Below, piece after piece: positions 45,090 through 54,394 of a stretch of 62,307 nt of DNA. The position numbers were made by a program, and so were the translations under genes. Source of the DNA: Methylovulum sp. (GTDB lineage: Bacteria > Pseudomonadota > Gammaproteobacteria > Methylococcales > Methylomonadaceae). The notes under the pieces were generated by a model that worked only from the letters and a program-made list of their open reading frames with translations, made no database searches and was not told the origin of the DNA. How positions within the stretch are numbered: position 1 is the first letter of the stretch; every line of letters starts with the position of its first letter. The stretch is from assembly GCF_028687615.1 (NCBI RefSeq), contig NZ_JAQTZU010000021.1:1-62307 (forward strand), read 5' to 3'.

Positions 45090-45727
45090 CTTAGAAAAAA
45101 CTGCAATGAAGTTTGGTTAATGACGATAATATCATTGTTTGATAATTTGATATTGCTGTCTTCCAAGTCCAACTCATTGATTTTTAAAGTACCTTTTTTT
45201 TCCAATGCGGATATGTAATAAGCATCTTTTCTTTTTGAGATGACGACAACACCGCTGCCAGCATTGCCAAGACGGGTCATGGATTTTTTGATTGGCAGAA
45301 CTTTGCCGATATTGGCTCCATTCAAAACTTGCAGGTTGGCTGGCGGTAAGGACAACTCCTGATCCATGTCAAACATTACCGTGTTTGTTTTGCTGTAATC
45401 GAAGTTTTCGGTTTCTTGAGGGGGTTCTGGGTCAATGGATTCGGTGGTGTTGTAGACAATATCGTGCTTACCGATGGTTATGGTGTCGTTATTGTTCAGG
45501 TCGCATTCCTTGACTTTTTTGCCGTTGACAATTAACGGAAAATTTTCGTTTAATTGTTTAACGGTACAAATATGGTCGCGGGTGATAATTGCCGCATGAG
45601 CGGGGGCGACGGCGAGGCTGTCGATGGTTAAATCGTTAGTCTCTTCCCTACCAATATGGACAACGCCTTTTTCAAACAAGTACGAGTCGATTGCTTTGTA
45701 TTTAAAAAAAACAGTGAGCTTTGCCAT
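45086..45727 (-). CDS. FHA-domain protein with a second degenerate FHA-like half
   Basis: A 213-residue protein. The first FHA domain (residues ~1-90) has GREETNDLTIDSLAVAPAHA and NGKKVKECDLNNNDTITIG, typical phosphothreonine-binding loops, with Ala-His-Ala in place of SRxH. Residues 130-210 repeat the same strand order more loosely (ANIGKVLPIKKSMTRLG..., ISALEKKGTLKINELDLEDS). No enzymatic domain or membrane segment. It is convergent with radA, overlapping by four bases. Confidence 0.82.
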   Translation of the reverse strand: MAKLTVFFKYKAIDSYLFEKGVVHIGREETNDLTIDSLAVAPAHAAIITRDHICTVKQLNENFPLIVNGKKVKECDLNNNDTITIGKHDIVYNTTESIDPEPPQETENFDYSKTNTVMFDMDQELSLPPANLQVLNGANIGKVLPIKKSMTRLGNAGSGVVVISKRKDAYYISALEKKGTLKINELDLEDSNIKLSNNDIIVINQTSLQFFLS

Positions 45728-45836
45728 GTAACATTACATTTAGCTTTCAATTAGGTTTAATTATAGACCTTATATTTTTAGATACTCAAGAAAAACCACT
45801 ATTTATGGCAGTAAAAATTCGAATTCTTAATATAGG

Positions 45837-47090
45837 CTATTGTTTGGGCAAAAATTTGACGAGTTTTACTGTGTTTTTATTGCGTTTTATCACTTCCAGA
45901 TGGTAGCCATGCAAGTCAATGCTGGTGCCGGGTTCCGGGATTGTTTCAATGACTTCAATGATCAGCCCATTAAGTGTCTTCGGCCCTTCGGTCGGCAAAG
46001 ACCATTGGGTGAGGCGGTTCAATTCCCTGATGGTGATGCCGGCATCAACCAAATAGCTGCCATCACTTTGCAATTGCGCGGCGGAAACTTCATCGGTGAT
46101 CAACTCACCGACGATTTCTTGCAACAAATCATCCAGCGTGACCAAGCCCTGCACATCGCCATATTCATCGACGACCAAACCTATGCGTATTTTTTCGTTT
46201 TTAAAGTTGAGCATTTGGGTATGCACAGGGGTGCTTTCAGGAATGAACACCGGTTTGCTCAATAAATTGATGATGCACTGTTTGTCGAAATGTGCTTGGT
46301 TGACTTCAACCAACACTTTCCTTAAGTGTAAAAAGCCAATCACACGGTCTATGCTTTTTTTATAGACTGCCATTTGGGTATGGGGGCTGGTTTTAATTTG
46401 CCCGATAATTTCTTCAATCGGATCTTCCAAGTCTATACCGACAATCTCATTGCGCGGGGTCATGATGTCTTCAACCGTTGCCGATTCCAGGTCCAGGATG
46501 CCTAGCAACATTTTTTGGTAGCGCAGTGGCATTAAGCTTTCTGCTTCGGTGATAATGCTCTTTAATTCCTCGCTATTGAGGGAGTCAGGTGCTTTTTTGT
46601 TGACATCGACACCGACGATGCGTAGCAATAGGTTGACGAACAAATTGACGAAAACAACGACCGGGTAAAGTATTTTTAGCAAAGGCGTGTAAATCCAGGC
46701 GGCAGGGAAGGCCAGCAATTCGGGTTTGATGGCTGCTAGTGTCTTTGGGGTTACGTCTGAGCAAATTAGCATGACGATAGTCAATATCCCGGTAGCGACG
46801 GCGATGATGGATTCATCATTGGCATACATTTTTATGGCAATGACGGTGGCTATCGACGCGGCGAAATTATTGACAAAATTGTTGCAGAGCAAAATCAGGC
46901 CCAGTAAACGGTCTGGACGTTGCAACAGTTTATGGGTTTTTATTGCGCCCGGATTTTTGAGTTTGACCAAATGCCTTAATCGGTATCGGTTTAACGACAT
47001 TAAAGAAGTTTCTGATCCGGCGAAAAAAGCGGAAAGGATCAGCATCAGTGCGAGTATGCCAAAGAGCATACTAAGGGGCAGTTCGTTCAA
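45837..47090 (-). CDS. CNNM/CBS/CorC-domain magnesium-type transporter
   Basis: A 417-residue inner-membrane protein of the HlyC/CorC family. The N-terminal DUF21/CNNM region (LFGILALMLILSAFFAGSET, SLMSLNRYRLRHL) has about four hydrophobic segments, followed by a CBS pair (MTPRNEIVGIDLEDPIEEII, VVDEYGDVQGLVTLDDLLQE) and a C-terminal CorC_HlyC domain. Relatives are linked to Mg/Co homeostasis. Transcribed away from rpsF. Confidence 0.93.
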   Translation of the reverse strand: MNELPLSMLFGILALMLILSAFFAGSETSLMSLNRYRLRHLVKLKNPGAIKTHKLLQRPDRLLGLILLCNNFVNNFAASIATVIAIKMYANDESIIAVATGILTIVMLICSDVTPKTLAAIKPELLAFPAAWIYTPLLKILYPVVVFVNLFVNLLLRIVGVDVNKKAPDSLNSEELKSIITEAESLMPLRYQKMLLGILDLESATVEDIMTPRNEIVGIDLEDPIEEIIGQIKTSPHTQMAVYKKSIDRVIGFLHLRKVLVEVNQAHFDKQCIINLLSKPVFIPESTPVHTQMLNFKNEKIRIGLVVDEYGDVQGLVTLDDLLQEIVGELITDEVSAAQLQSDGSYLVDAGITIRELNRLTQWSLPTEGPKTLNGLIIEVIETIPEPGTSIDLHGYHLEVIKRNKNTVKLVKFLPKQ

Positions 47091-47224
47091 AGAGGATACT
47101 CTTGGGTAGTTAAAACGGTTTTAGTTTCTACTATGCAGGTTTTTTGTCAAGCATCAATATTATGGCGGTCAAGCATTATTTAGTTTTTCTGCAATCGGGA
47201 ATATTCAAAAGTACAGATAATGCT

Positions 47225-47252
47225 TTGTTGATAATGGAAAAATCTTTATAAT
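47225..47252 (+). promoter_or_regulatory. Putative sigma-70 promoter of the rpsF operon
   Basis: TTGTTG at 47225-47230, 16-bp spacer, TATAAT at 47247-47252. The leader contains the hairpin GGAGC-TGTAC-GCTCC at 47265-47279, at the usual site for ribosomal-protein autoregulation of rpsF operons, although I cannot show S6:S18 binding. Confidence 0.6.
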
Positions 47253-47336
47253 ACGCGGTTCCACGGAGCTGTACGCTCCTCCTTGCTTTACCCTTGCTCT
47301 AAATTTAAGGGAAGGCTTTACCCGAAAGGAAAAATA

Positions 47337-47783
47337 ATGCGACATTATGAAATCATCTTTTTAGTCCATCCTGACCAAAGTGCCCAAGTGCCAGGAATGG
47401 TTGAACGTTATAAATCTATCATCGAAGCGGCTGCCGGGAAAATCCACCGCTTAGAAGATTGGGGACGCAGACATCTGGCGTATCCCATCAAAAAAATCCA
47501 CAAAGCCCATTATGTGCTGATGAATGTTGAGTGCGACCAAGCTACTTTGGAAGAGCTTGAAAGCGGTTTTCGTTTCAACGACGCCATTCTCCGTAGCATG
47601 ACCCTGTTGCAAAAACACGCTGAGACTGAGCCATCGCCAATTGCCATTGCAACGGCGGAAGGTAATCGGCAAGCTGAATCCAGGGCAAAAGATGCGGCGG
47701 CCAAAGAAGTTGTGGTTGGTGACGGCGGCGATGATTTGGATGACATTGATGACGAGTTCGATGCCAACGAAAGCGTTGCTTAA
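47337..47783 (+). CDS. rpsF: 30S ribosomal protein S6
   Basis: A 148-residue S6. [39 protein letters not shown] and an extended acidic C-terminal tail ([18 protein letters not shown]), which carries variable-length modification in some bacteria. ATG 47337 follows AAAGGAAAAATA. The open frame upstream to 47283 is leader sequence. Confidence 0.98.
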   Translation: MRHYEIIFLVHPDQSAQVPGMVERYKSIIEAAAGKIHRLEDWGRRHLAYPIKKIHKAHYVLMNVECDQATLEELESGFRFNDAILRSMTLLQKHAETEPSPIAIATAEGNRQAESRAKDAAAKEVVVGDGGDDLDDIDDEFDANESVA

Positions 47784-47811
47784 TAAACATTTATAACAGT
47801 AGAGAATCATT

Positions 47812-48036
47812 ATGGCCCGTAACATCAGACGTAAAAAAGTCACCCGCTCCTCAGAAAATGGCGTTCAAGTTGATTACAAAGACTTGGATTTATTAAGCGA
47901 TTACATCACCGAAACCGGAAAAATTGTTCCCAGCCGTATCACCGGAACCACTGCCAAATATCAACGGGAAATGTGCGTGGCGATTAAACGTGCGCGTTTT
48001 ATTGCTTTGTTGCCTTTCTGTGATGCACATAAGTAA
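47812..48036 (+). CDS. rpsR: 30S ribosomal protein S18
   Basis: A 74-residue S18: [25 protein letters not shown]-type [20 protein letters not shown] and the RNA-binding end [20 protein letters not shown]. Lies 28 bases after rpsF. No priB gene between them. Confidence 0.98.
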   Translation: MARNIRRKKVTRSSENGVQVDYKDLDLLSDYITETGKIVPSRITGTTAKYQREMCVAIKRARFIALLPFCDAHK

Positions 48037-48067
48037 CGCTAAACAAATATAAACTGGATCGGTAATA

Positions 48068-48979
48068 ATGGATTTTATAGCGGCCTATATTATGCGGGGA
48101 AGGTTACAGGCTATGGTTGTAGCCTCTTCCTTGGCATTGCTGTCGCTCATTATGCCTCCGGTTAGTGTCGTAAGTTCGGCCGCGGTCGCGTTGGTCACGT
48201 TAAGGCTAGGGGCGATGGAAGGCTTATATGTCTTGGGCTGTTCCAGTTTGGCGGCAGGATTATTGGGTTTGCTGTTATTAGGCAATTACCAATTTGCCTT
48301 GATTTATGTGCTGGTGTTGTGGTTGCCGGTTTGGCTGATTTCCATCGTTTTGCGGGAAGGCAGGCATTTATCATTGGCAGTGGAAATTGCCGTGTTGCTG
48401 GGCGTTATTGCCGTAATTGGCTGTTATTTGTACAACCCGAATATGGTTGCCATCTGGAACGCCTTGTTTGCCCAAATGTTACCGGCACGTTTGCCTCTGG
48501 ATACGCCTGTTGATGATTTTAAGCGGGCAACTGATCTGTTGGCGCATTATATGACCGGCGTGGCGGCTGCGGGAACGGTTTTTAGCCTACTGTTTGGCCT
48601 ATTTTTGGGGCGTTGGTGGCAAGCTAATCTTTACAATCCTGGCGGATTCAAAACCGAGTATTTATCGCTGAGGATGCAGCCGAGATTGGCGATAGGGAGT
48701 ATGGTGGTCATTGCCATCGCTTTAGTGCTCCCAGGGACCGTTTCTGAAATCGCCTGGAATGCCGCCATCCTGCTGTTTGTGCTTTATAGCGTGGTGGGCA
48801 CCTCCGTGCTGCATACCTTGTTTGCCGCCATGAAACTGGCACGGTTTACTGTGCCGATGCTGTATATCACCTTGTTTTTAATACCCCACGCCCTATTGCT
48901 GGTAGCTGTGGTCGGCTTGGTCGATGCGTGGCTGGACTTACGAAAATATCAATCTACACACAATACGCCGAAAGCGTAA
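48068..48979 (+). CDS. DUF2232 multi-spanning membrane protein
   Basis: A 303-residue protein with about eight hydrophobic helices, e.g. MVVASSLALLSLIMPPVSVV, VLWLPVWLISIVLREGRHLS and MTGVAAAGTVFSLLFGLFLG. DUF2232 (YybS-like) genes commonly lie between rpsR and rplI in gammaproteobacteria, as here. Function unknown. Confidence 0.9.
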   Translation: MDFIAAYIMRGRLQAMVVASSLALLSLIMPPVSVVSSAAVALVTLRLGAMEGLYVLGCSSLAAGLLGLLLLGNYQFALIYVLVLWLPVWLISIVLREGRHLSLAVEIAVLLGVIAVIGCYLYNPNMVAIWNALFAQMLPARLPLDTPVDDFKRATDLLAHYMTGVAAAGTVFSLLFGLFLGRWWQANLYNPGGFKTEYLSLRMQPRLAIGSMVVIAIALVLPGTVSEIAWNAAILLFVLYSVVGTSVLHTLFAAMKLARFTVPMLYITLFLIPHALLLVAVVGLVDAWLDLRKYQSTHNTPKA

Positions 48980-49015
48980 ATAATGGGCTAACCCCCACTG
49001 ACGAGGATTAAAAAG

Positions 49016-49465
49016 ATGGAAGTCATTCTTCTTGAGAAAGTAGCAAACCTGGGTAACCTGGGCGATAAAGTCAACATCAAAGCCGGATATGGCAGAAATT
49101 ACCTGATCCCACAAGGTAAGGCCGTTCCTGCAACCGCAAACAAGATTGCCGAGTTTGAAGTGCGCCGTGCCGAACTTGAAAAAGCGGCTTCTGAAAAATT
49201 GGCGGATGCACAAACCCGGGCCACCGCTTTAAGCAAACTGGAAATTGTCATCGCACACAAAGCCGGTGATGAGGGCCGCTTGTTTGGTTCAATTGGCACC
49301 CATAATATTTCTGAGGCCATCACGTCTGCCGGTATTGCTGTCGGCAAACATGAAATCCGTTTGCCGCATGGCGCAATCCGCCATATTGGCGATTTTGACA
49401 TCGACATTATGGTACACACTGATGTCATTGTGGCCTTAGCCATTAAAGTCGTACCAGAAGTCTAG
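49016..49465 (+). CDS. rplI: 50S ribosomal protein L9
   Basis: A 149-residue L9: MEVILLEKVANLGNLGDKVN, KAGYGRNYLIPQGKAVPATA, then the central helix and C-terminal domain (GRLFGSIGTHNISEAITSAG). Preceded by GAGGATTAAAAAG. Last gene of the rpsF operon; a hairpin follows. Confidence 0.98.
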   Translation: MEVILLEKVANLGNLGDKVNIKAGYGRNYLIPQGKAVPATANKIAEFEVRRAELEKAASEKLADAQTRATALSKLEIVIAHKAGDEGRLFGSIGTHNISEAITSAGIAVGKHEIRLPHGAIRHIGDFDIDIMVHTDVIVALAIKVVPEV

Positions 49466-49472
49466 GGTGCCA

Positions 49473-49513
49473 GTAAGGGCGCATTGCCTTGGCGTAAATG
49501 CGTCCTTTCTTCT
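49473..49513 (+). terminator. Probable terminator of the rpsF-rplI operon
   Basis: AAGGGCGCATT near 49475 pairs with AATGCGTCCTTT near 49497, followed by a short T/C tail. Confidence 0.6.
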
Positions 49514-49617
49514 GCGGATATGCTACAGGCCATTCAGCAACGGATTCCCTTAAGCAGGGTTGACCATAAAAGCAATCTTGTACCATGCTGACCTGATTCT
49601 TTGAGCCAACTGCGTTT

Positions 49618-50904
49618 ATGCGGATTTTTTACACCTGTTTGTTTTATCTGCTGATGCCGGGCATCCTGCTACGCTTGTGGTGGCGGGGCATCAAAGCCCC
49701 TGAATACCGGAAGCGGTGGCATGAGCGGCTGGCTTTTTATACGCAAAGCTATCCTGACCATGTCATCTGGTTCCATGCCGTTTCCGTTGGCGAAGCCGAA
49801 GCATTGTTCCCGTTGGTCAAACGTTTGCAGCAAGCTTATCCTCAAGAACGCCTGCTCATCACCACGACTACCCCGACCGGTTCGGCGCGGGTCAAGTCCG
49901 TGTTAAAAGACACGGTCAGCCATGTCTATCTGCCCTATGATGTGCCGGATGTCCTCAAGCGTTTTACGCGCTGTTTCAAGCCTAGGCTGGCGGTGGTCAT
50001 GGAAACGGAAATCTGGCCGAATCTCTACGCCCTCTGCGGTCAACAGCAGATCCCCTTGTTTCTCATCAATGCCCGTTTATCTGAACGCTCGGCAAAATCA
50101 TACCGGCGTATAGCGTGGCTTATCCGGCCTGCCTTGGCGCAAATCAAGCATATTGCCGCACAAACCGAAGAAGACTGCCAACGTTTTGCCGCGATAGGTG
50201 CAAAAAACAACGTCAGTACCATCGGCAATATCAAATTCGACGTGGAAATTGCCGGAGACCTTTCCGAACAGGGCGGGAAACTCAAGGCGAATTTATTTCC
50301 CGGACGCTTTGTCTGGTTGGCGGCAAGTACACACAAAGGTGAAGAAGCGCGTTTATTGCCACTTTACCTACAGCTAAAACAACGAATTCCCGAATTATTG
50401 TTGTTAATCGCACCACGCCATCCCGAGCGGTTTGACGAAGCCGTCCAATTGTGCAGCCAGCAAGGGTTGGGTTGCGTCACCCGCACTTCCGGCATGGGCT
50501 GCACCGACGGCACTGATGTGTATCTGCTCGACACCTTGGGCGAGCTGAAACTGTTTTATGGGGCGGCGGATGCGGCTTTTGTCGGCGGAAGCCTGGTCCC
50601 TGTCGGCGGCCATAATGTTTTGGAAGCCGCAGCTATGGGTGTGCCGGTGATATTTGGCCCCTACATGGCAAATTTCAAAGCCATTGCCGCCAGTATTTTA
50701 CAACACGACGCCGCCATCCAATGCCAGACGGACGCAGGGCTTATCCAAGCCATCATGGACTTATACGCCAAACCCGATTACAGGGCGGCCTTGATAGCCA
50801 ACGGCTTGGCTTTTATCCAGGCCAACCAAGGGGCGACCATCCGTATCTTCAACTTGTTGGAACCGGCTTTGTCCAAAACCAACCCAAGCCCATCAGGTTT
50901 ATAA
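49618..50904 (+). CDS. waaA: 3-deoxy-D-manno-octulosonic acid transferase
   Basis: Adds Kdo to lipid A in the inner membrane. The protein is 428 residues: an N-terminal membrane anchor (FYTCLFYLLMPGILLRLWW), WFHAVSVGEAEALFPLVKRL with the catalytic Glu region, LITTTTPTGSARV, the GT-B C-terminal half with AASTHKGEEARLLPLYLQLK, PRHPERFDE and FVGGSLVPVGGHNVLEAAAM. A rightward single gene. Confidence 0.97.
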   Translation: MRIFYTCLFYLLMPGILLRLWWRGIKAPEYRKRWHERLAFYTQSYPDHVIWFHAVSVGEAEALFPLVKRLQQAYPQERLLITTTTPTGSARVKSVLKDTVSHVYLPYDVPDVLKRFTRCFKPRLAVVMETEIWPNLYALCGQQQIPLFLINARLSERSAKSYRRIAWLIRPALAQIKHIAAQTEEDCQRFAAIGAKNNVSTIGNIKFDVEIAGDLSEQGGKLKANLFPGRFVWLAASTHKGEEARLLPLYLQLKQRIPELLLLIAPRHPERFDEAVQLCSQQGLGCVTRTSGMGCTDGTDVYLLDTLGELKLFYGAADAAFVGGSLVPVGGHNVLEAAAMGVPVIFGPYMANFKAIAASILQHDAAIQCQTDAGLIQAIMDLYAKPDYRAALIANGLAFIQANQGATIRIFNLLEPALSKTNPSPSGL

Positions 50905-51000
50905 AAGCGACGGGGCCAATTCCAGCCGTTCCAACCCGCCCAATGGCTTATGCTATTGCCCAAGCTTGCCGCAACCCCTATCATGTACCGCTAACAAGAA

Positions 51001-51060
51001 CCCGAAACAAGCCAACCCGAAACAAGCCAACCCGAAACAAGCCAACCCGAAACAAGCCAA
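51001..51060. repeat. Four perfect 15-bp tandem repeats upstream of yajR
   Basis: CCCGAAACAAGCCAA x4. In the frame open to yajR it encodes four pentapeptides (N-K-P-T-R). It precedes the AGGAGA ribosome-binding site and is probably part of the leader. Confidence 0.93.
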
Positions 51061-51083
51061 CCGACACCCAGGAGACATTCGTT

Positions 51084-52475
51084 TTGAACAGCGTACAAGA
51101 CATCACCAGCCCCATGACCCCGTCGGAACGCTACGCGACCCTGTCGTTGGCGGGCATTTACGCCCTGCGGATGCTGGGCTTGTTTATGATTTTGCCGGTG
51201 CTGTCCTTATTTGCCCAGCAACTGGAAGGCTCGACACCCGCCTTGCTCGGCTTGGCGATGAGCATCTACGGTTTACCGCAAGTGCTGTTGCAAATTCCTT
51301 TCGGCCTGATTTCCGACCGCTTCGGGCGCAAAAAAGTGATTATTTTCGGCCTGCTGCTGTTTTTCATTGGTAGCGTTATCGCCGCCTTGTCCACCACCAT
51401 CCACGGCGTGCTGATAGGCCGTGCGTTTCAAGGTGCCGGCGCGATCTCATCCGCCGTGATGGCCTTGGTCGCCGATTTGACCCAAGAAGTCCATCGCACC
51501 AAAGCGATGGCGACCATCGGTATTAGCATCGGTTTGTCGTTTGGTGTCGGCATCGTCGCAGGGCCGATCATTTCCGGTTTTGGCGGCGTACAAACCGTGT
51601 TTTGGGCCACCGCCGTACTGACGGTGCTGGCGATGGCGACATTGCTTTGGTTAGTCCCCAATCCCACCCTCTCCAAATTGCACCGCGACACCGAGTTTGT
51701 GCCGTCGCAAATGCTGGACGCGCTGAAAAATCCTGATTTGCTACGCCTGGATTACGGCATTTTTATCCTGCATTTGATTTTAATGGCGATTTTTGTCGTC
51801 GTGCCCATCGACATGCGTACCGCTGGCCTACCTGTGGGTCATGAATGGATGGTTTATTTGCCTGTGTTCGTGTTGTCTATGGGTTTGGCGGTACCGTTTA
51901 TCATCATTGCTGAAAAAAAACGCAAAATGAAACAAGTATTTATAGGCGCAATTGCCGTGATCTTGCTGGCGGAACTGGGGCTGTCGCAAGCGGGGCAAAA
52001 TTTGTATGCGATTATCGGCTGTCTGGGCGTGTTTTTTTGTGGCTTTAACTTGCTGGAAGCGACTTTGCCGTCGCTGGTGTCAAAAACTGCGCCCGCCGAC
52101 TTAAAAGGCACGGCGATGGGCGCGTATTCCAGTTGCCAATTCATGGGCTTGTTTATTGGCGGGCTGATGGGCGGCTGGTTTAAGGGCGAGTATGGCGAAA
52201 CCGCCGTATTTTTATTTTGCGCCGCCGCCGCGTTAAGCTGGCTGGTGGTCGCCCTATGGATGAACCCGCCGCGTTATCTCGCCAATATGCTGATTTCCCT
52301 AGCTAATCTTAATGAAGAAAAGGCCAACGAATTGGCTGACAATATGCTGGGTATCAAGGGCGTGGCGGAAGTGACGTTAAATTTTAGCGATGCCGTCGCT
52401 TATCTTAAAGTCGATAGCCAGCAGTTGGATAAGGCCCGGTTGCAGGACTTGTTGATGCAATACAGCCAGGCATAA
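51084..52475 (+). CDS. yajR: YajR-like MFS transporter with C-terminal YAM domain
   Basis: A major facilitator of about 463 residues with twelve transmembrane segments (RMLGLFMILPVLSLFAQQLE onward). The A-motif is GLISDRFGRKKVI. Residues ~390-463 form a small ferredoxin-like YAM domain (ANELADNMLGIKGVAEVTLN then FSDAVAYLKVDSQQ), as in E. coli YajR. The TTG at 51084 is favoured, with AGGAG at 51070-51074; ATG at 51114 is also possible but lacks an RBS. An extended open frame to 50721 overlaps waaA and is not credible. Confidence 0.88.
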   Translation: MNSVQDITSPMTPSERYATLSLAGIYALRMLGLFMILPVLSLFAQQLEGSTPALLGLAMSIYGLPQVLLQIPFGLISDRFGRKKVIIFGLLLFFIGSVIAALSTTIHGVLIGRAFQGAGAISSAVMALVADLTQEVHRTKAMATIGISIGLSFGVGIVAGPIISGFGGVQTVFWATAVLTVLAMATLLWLVPNPTLSKLHRDTEFVPSQMLDALKNPDLLRLDYGIFILHLILMAIFVVVPIDMRTAGLPVGHEWMVYLPVFVLSMGLAVPFIIIAEKKRKMKQVFIGAIAVILLAELGLSQAGQNLYAIIGCLGVFFCGFNLLEATLPSLVSKTAPADLKGTAMGAYSSCQFMGLFIGGLMGGWFKGEYGETAVFLFCAAAALSWLVVALWMNPPRYLANMLISLANLNEEKANELADNMLGIKGVAEVTLNFSDAVAYLKVDSQQLDKARLQDLLMQYSQA

Positions 52476-52672
52476 AGGTGGGTTAAACAATAGGCTATTT
52501 GTCGTCATTTCGCATCGGTCTATTTGTTAGACTGATCCGCGAAAGTATTTGGCTACCATACCACTAAAAACCGAAAAATTGACCGATTGGAGTCTATTTG
52601 GCATCAGTGCAGCCGCAAGACGGCTGGCTGGAATAAGCCTGATAATAACCAGTGGGATTACAGGGGACGAGA

Positions 52673-54253
52673 TTGAACAGCCAAAAAACAGCACAAGATT
52701 CAGGCCAAGCCTTGATTCACGCCCTCTGTGATGCAGGGGCATATTCCCATCAAACCGCTTCCATCCAACTCATCGAAACCCATATTTCCTGGGTGTTGCT
52801 GACGGGTCAATACGCCTACAAAATCAAAAAACCGGTCAATTTCGGGTTCCTGGATTTTTCTACCCTGGAAAAACGCCAGTTTTATTGCCATGAAGAATTA
52901 AGGCTGAACCAACGCCTGGCTGCAAATTGGTATCTTGATGTCGTGCCGATCACGGGGGAAGCAGGGCATCCCCAAATGGCCGGTCAAGGTGAGGCTATCG
53001 AATATGCCGTCAAGATGCGGCAATTCCCTTCAGTGCAAACCTTGCGCGAATCCGCCGGGCGTGCTCAGTTGGGGGTCGGAGAAATTGACCAAATCACTGG
53101 CATTATTGCCGATTTTCATCAGGTTATTGCAAAAACCGACGGACTATCCCCTTTTGGCGGCAGCCAGGAAATCCGCTATTGGTTTAACGAGAATTTTGAT
53201 GGTATCAGGCATTTCTTGGACGATAAAGTACAGTTGCAGCAATTGGAGACCATCCAAGCTTGGGGAGACGACGAATTTAACAATAAATCCCTGCTGATGC
53301 AGCAACGCCAGCAACAGGGTTTTATACGCGAATGCCACGGCGATTTGCATTTGGGCAATATGACGCTGATCGACGGCAAGGTCATCCTGTTTGACTGTAT
53401 CGAGTTCAACCCGATGCTGCGCTGGATTGATGTCATGAGCGAGGTGGCGTTTTTGATGGTTGACCTGCTACGTTTCGGCTATGCCGATTATGCCTACCGC
53501 TTTCTCAACCGCTATCTCCAAGAGACTGGCGATTACCAAGGGCTGGCAGTATTGCGTTATTACTTGGTTTATCGTGCGCTGGTGCGGGCTAAAATCGCCT
53601 TATTGCGGGCGAATCAAAACCAAGATGCCGATGTTTTTGTCCAAATCCGTTCCGAGTACGCCCTTTTCGCCAATCTGGCCGGGCGGTTTATCCAAAACAA
53701 CAAGGCAATGCTGATCATCACCCACGGTTTTTCGGGTTCAGGAAAATCCACTTTTGCCGGCCAATTGGCGGAAAAAATAGGCGCGTTACAAATACGTTCG
53801 GATATAGAACGCAAACGATTGTTTGGTTACACCGCGCAAGCCAATACCGGTAGCGGGGTTGATGACGGGGTTTATACCCAGGAAGCCAGCCAACAGACTT
53901 ATCAGCATTTGGCTGGACTGGCGAAGCGGGTGCTGGATGCCGGTTTTTCCGCAATAGTCGATGCGGCTTTTCTTAAAACAGCACAACGGGATTTATTTCG
54001 CCAGCTTGCCAGCGAATGCCAAACGCCATTTTTAATCATTGATTTTCAAGCATCAGATGAAACCTTGTGCAGACGTATCGGGCAACGCCAGCAGGATGTA
54101 TCCGAAGCAACGGTTGCGGTTTTGCAGCAACAACGGCAATCGGCGCAAGCGTTATCGGAAGAAGAGCGAAATATAAGCATAACCGTGGATACTGAAAGCG
54201 GCCATGTTGACAATGTTTTGGAGACGCTGCTGGGCCGTTTAAAGAATTCGTAG
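52673..54253 (+). CDS. Bifunctional APH-like phosphotransferase / AAA ATPase
   Basis: A 526-residue two-domain protein. The N-terminal part (to ~330) is aminoglycoside-phosphotransferase-like, with HGDLHLGNM near residue 222 (catalytic Asp) and FDCIEFNPMLRWIDVMSEVA. The C-terminal part is a P-loop kinase: Walker A GFSGSGKSTFAG starting near residue 353. It probably phosphorylates a small molecule, not an antibiotic; substrate unknown. Start uncertain: TTG 52673 has GGGGACGAG upstream, GTG 52652 is an alternative. Confidence 0.87.
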   Translation: MNSQKTAQDSGQALIHALCDAGAYSHQTASIQLIETHISWVLLTGQYAYKIKKPVNFGFLDFSTLEKRQFYCHEELRLNQRLAANWYLDVVPITGEAGHPQMAGQGEAIEYAVKMRQFPSVQTLRESAGRAQLGVGEIDQITGIIADFHQVIAKTDGLSPFGGSQEIRYWFNENFDGIRHFLDDKVQLQQLETIQAWGDDEFNNKSLLMQQRQQQGFIRECHGDLHLGNMTLIDGKVILFDCIEFNPMLRWIDVMSEVAFLMVDLLRFGYADYAYRFLNRYLQETGDYQGLAVLRYYLVYRALVRAKIALLRANQNQDADVFVQIRSEYALFANLAGRFIQNNKAMLIITHGFSGSGKSTFAGQLAEKIGALQIRSDIERKRLFGYTAQANTGSGVDDGVYTQEASQQTYQHLAGLAKRVLDAGFSAIVDAAFLKTAQRDLFRQLASECQTPFLIIDFQASDETLCRRIGQRQQDVSEATVAVLQQQRQSAQALSEEERNISITVDTESGHVDNVLETLLGRLKNS

Positions 54254-54318
54254 GCCCACTGAAAGCACGGTCTCAATAACTCAATAAGGATTTGGTCATT
54301 AATAATTTCCCGGCATTT

Positions 54319-54351
54319 AGACCTGGCAGGTTTTAAAAACCTGCCAGGTCT
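54319..54351. repeat. Perfect 33-base palindrome
   Basis: AGACCTGGCAGGTTTT with its exact inverse, a 16-bp stem. It lies between the convergent ends of the kinase gene and amrS and may act as a bidirectional terminator. Confidence 0.85.
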
Positions 54352-54394
54352 CTACGATTTCGGTAGTGATTTAGGGAAGTTATTTTTAACCAAA

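Noticed and set aside
50721-51083. Longer start for yajR inside waaA
   Set aside because: It would overlap waaA by 180 bases and place the repeat leader in the protein; TTG 51084 has a proper RBS.
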